DNA of 64,000 nucleotides from Agromyces flavus (GTDB lineage: Bacteria; Actinomycetota; Actinomycetes; Actinomycetales; Microbacteriaceae): contig NZ_LT629755.1 of the NCBI RefSeq assembly GCF_900104685.1, positions 2,356,001 to 2,420,000 of the forward strand, given 5' to 3'. The first letter of the stretch is position 1. Each line of letters opens with the position of its first letter. Positions 62,060-64,000 of this stretch are shown here, piece after piece. The notes below the pieces were generated by a model. The model was given only the letters and a program-made list of their open reading frames with translations, was not told where the DNA came from and made no database searches. The translations under genes were made by a program, and so were the position numbers.

Positions 62060-62979
62060 GGCTTCTCCCTCATGAGCCGGAACTGGACGAACGCGATGAC
62101 GGCGGTGATCCCGACGAGCAGCCACGCGATCGCCGAGGCGTAGCCGAAGTCGAACTGCCGGAAGCCGACCTTGTAGAGGTAGAGCACCGGTGTGAGGGTC
62201 GCGTCGTTCGGGCCGCCCTCGGTGAGGATCCAGTTCTCGTCGAAGAGCTGGAGCGCGCCGATCGTCGAGGTCACCGTCGTGAAGATCAGGACGGGGCGCA
62301 GCTGCGGCAGCACGACCCTGGTGAACGTCTGCCATCGCCCGGCGCCGTCGATCCGCGCGGCCTCGTAGAGCTCGCCGGGGATGGACTGGAGTCCGGCGAG
62401 GATGATCACCATGTTGTAGCCCGTCCAGCGCCAGGTGATCGCCGCGATGAGCGCGACCCGGGCCCACCACTCGTTATTGAGCCAGTCGACCGGCGCGATG
62501 CCGACCAGGCCGATGAGCTGGTTGATCGCGCCGCCGTCGGTGGCGAGCATCACCCGGAACACGACCGCGTAGGCGACCAGTGTGGTGACCGCGGGAAGGA
62601 ACACCAGCAGCCGGAATCCCCCCTTGAACCGCAGCCACGCCTGGTTCAGGAGGTAGGCGAGCCCCACCGCGAGGCCGATCATGAGCGGCACCTGGACCAC
62701 GAGGATCAGGCCGGCGTTCAGCATGCTCTTGGCGACGAGCGGGTCCTCGAGCAGCCGGGCGTACTGGTCGAGGCCGACCCAGGTCGTGACCCCGCCGGAT
62801 GTCGCGTGGAAGCTCTGCCAGAGCGAGGTCGCCAGCGGGTAGGCGAAGAAGACGACGAGCAGCAGCGCGGCCGGAAGCGCGAACCACGCCCCCGGGCGCT
62901 GGAGCCTGCGCCCCAGCGCCCGACGGCGTGTCGTCTCGGCCCCGCCTCGCCCGCGCAGCGCGAGGGAGGTGGCGGCCAT
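62056..62979 (-). CDS. Carbohydrate ABC transporter permease, MalF type
   Basis: A 307-residue permease with six TM segments. The EAA loop is [20 protein letters not shown] near residue 207, followed by [11 protein letters not shown] and [14 protein letters not shown], both MalF-family features. It lies 2 bp after the binding-protein stop and overlaps the MalG-type gene by 4 bp. Confidence 0.93.
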   Translation of the reverse strand: MAATSLALRGRGGAETTRRRALGRRLQRPGAWFALPAALLLVVFFAYPLATSLWQSFHATSGGVTTWVGLDQYARLLEDPLVAKSMLNAGLILVVQVPLMIGLAVGLAYLLNQAWLRFKGGFRLLVFLPAVTTLVAYAVVFRVMLATDGGAINQLIGLVGIAPVDWLNNEWWARVALIAAITWRWTGYNMVIILAGLQSIPGELYEAARIDGAGRWQTFTRVVLPQLRPVLIFTTVTSTIGALQLFDENWILTEGGPNDATLTPVLYLYKVGFRQFDFGYASAIAWLLVGITAVIAFVQFRLMREKP

Positions 62980-62981
62980 GG

Positions 62982-64000
62982 CTACTCGGCGATCTCGCGG
63001 CCGGTCGCCGTGGCGATCTGCTCCGCGGCATCCTGCAGCACGGTCGCCGGGTCGGCGCCGTTCAGCACGGCGGCGACGACGGCGTTCGCCACGATGTCGC
63101 TCGCCTCGGCGTTGTCGGTCGTGAACGGGATGCTCGGGATCTGCGACGTCTGCTCGGCGAAGAGCTCATAGACCGGCTGGCCGCCGAAGTAGTCCTGTGG
63201 CGCCGAGAAGTACTCGTCGTCGAGCGCGGGCAGGTAGGAGGGGAACAGCCCCTCCTCGGCCATCATCGAGACCTGTCGGTCGGCGTCGGCGAGCGCGTAC
63301 TCGATGAACGAGGCGGCCAGGTCGGGGTTCTCCGCCTGCGCCGGGATGGCGAGTCCGGAGCCGCCCGAGTTCGAGGTGCGCGCGCCGCCCTCCTCGAAGG
63401 CCGGCAGCTCGGTGACGCCGTAGGTCCCGGCCAGTTCGGGTGCGTCCCCGAGCAGTGTGCCGATCCACCAGACCGCCTCGGGCGTGACGGCGGAATCGCC
63501 GTTCTTCGCCGAGGTGACGCGGCCGTCCCATCCCTTCACGTTCTTCAGCAGCCCGCGCTCGTTCAACGTCTGCAGGAGGGTGAGGGCCTCGACCGCCTCG
63601 GGCGAGGAAACGGTGATGTCGCCGTTCTCGTCGAAGAGCCCCTGGCCCTGCTGCTGGAGCAGCATCTGGAACCCGGCACCCGTGGCGACGTCGAGCGAGA
63701 GCAGGGTGTGGCCGGTCTCGGCCTTGATCCGCTCGCCCGCCTCGACGAGGTCGCTCCACGTCTCGACGTCGGCGGGGTCGACCCCGGCCGCCTCGAAGTA
63801 GTCGGCGCGGTAGAACAGGGCGACCGTGCCCGAGTCCCACGGCACGACCTTCAGCGCGCCGTCGTCGTCGCTGTGCGCCGACCACTTGAACGGGTCGAAC
63901 TCGGCCTCGTGCTCGGCGAAGACCGGCGTGAGGTCGACGAGCCCGGCCGGGAACTCGGCGATGTAGCCCGGCGCCCGATCGGTCTCGATGGTGACCACGT
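62982..64000 (-). CDS. Carbohydrate ABC transporter substrate-binding protein (5' end beyond window)
   Basis: The C-terminal 339 residues or so of an extracellular solute-binding lipoprotein, family 1. Visible segments are [20 protein letters not shown] (domain 1 strand), [20 protein letters not shown] and [20 protein letters not shown], then [14 protein letters not shown]. The signal peptide and lipobox lie past the right edge. It would deliver an oligosaccharide, probably a galactoside given the GH42 neighbour, to the two permeases. Confidence 0.9.
   Translation of the reverse strand, partial: VVTIETDRAPGYIAEFPAGLVDLTPVFAEHEAEFDPFKWSAHSDDDGALKVVPWDSGTVALFYRADYFEAAGVDPADVETWSDLVEAGERIKAETGHTLLSLDVATGAGFQMLLQQQGQGLFDENGDITVSSPEAVEALTLLQTLNERGLLKNVKGWDGRVTSAKNGDSAVTPEAVWWIGTLLGDAPELAGTYGVTELPAFEEGGARTSNSGGSGLAIPAQAENPDLAASFIEYALADADRQVSMMAEEGLFPSYLPALDDEYFSAPQDYFGGQPVYELFAEQTSQIPSIPFTTDNAEASDIVANAVVAAVLNGADPATVLQDAAEQIATATGREIAE

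Noticed and set aside
1..64000. tRNA, rRNA, CRISPR, transposon or prophage signatures
   Set aside because: None seen: no regular repeat arrays, no transposase or integrase motifs, no tRNA-like clover sequence recognised by eye. A tRNA scan would settle short RNA genes.

Overview
The window is about 70% GC, densely packed, uses GTG starts often, and reads as chromosomal DNA of a high-GC Gram-positive. Gene content (narGHJI-narK, a DtxR-type iron box, Arr, VanRS/VanY/VanZ-like genes, GH78/GH42 sugar loci with LacI and GntR regulators, many 4-bp ATGA/GTGA overlaps) points to an actinobacterium, probably Microbacteriaceae (Agromyces-like). The genus is an inference. I saw no tRNA, rRNA, CRISPR array, insertion sequence or phage module, and no gene-free stretch over 300 bp.

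Layout. 1-5049: rhamnoside locus (GH78 rhamnosidase, cut by the window edge; MFS importer; divergent LacI regulator with two palindromic operators). 5076-7816: divergent SAH-hydrolase-like protein, a voltage-gated-type K+ channel, an alpha/beta hydrolase. 7911-15965: complete respiratory nitrate reductase operon narGHJI-narK. 15969-25000: a second ion channel, a bifunctional-nuclease-family protein and mostly small housekeeping or unknown genes, including two new-looking small ORFs and two strong terminators. 25114-28777: Fe(III) ABC importer with a DtxR/IdeR-like box. 28881-31621: methyltransferase/flavoprotein pair like TmsB/TmsA (10-methyl fatty acids). 31669-34772: racemase-family protein, YCII, an orphan PIN protein beside a C-terminally truncated AlkD-like gene, and a LysR regulator. 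34868-41037: LacI regulator with a near-perfect operator, APC permease, amidohydrolase and a lone fumarate-reductase-like flavoprotein. 41194-43476: SulP transporter and GNAT. 43504-47048: a compact phospholipid-type operon (PlsC fusion, CDP-alcohol phosphatidyltransferase, CdsA-like). 47221-48237: a deaminase remnant, VOC protein and Arr. 48234-51382: two-component system divergent from vanY-vanZ-like genes. 51432-53350: unknown secreted protein and hydrolase. 53389-64000: a GH42 beta-galactosidase transcribed with GcvPA/GcvPB-like, AcoX-like and SDR genes, a divergent GntR regulator, and a sugar ABC importer cut by the right edge.

Functionally the region combines plant- or oligosaccharide-derived sugar use (GH78, GH42, MFS and ABC import), anaerobic nitrate respiration, iron uptake, membrane-lipid remodelling and envelope/antibiotic defence. 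The most unusual parts are the GcvPAB-like/AcoX-like/SDR/GH42 operon, which has no gcvT or gcvH and altered GcvP motifs, the PlsC-fusion lipid operon with altered signature residues, and the VanRS-YZ-like locus that lacks vanHAX.
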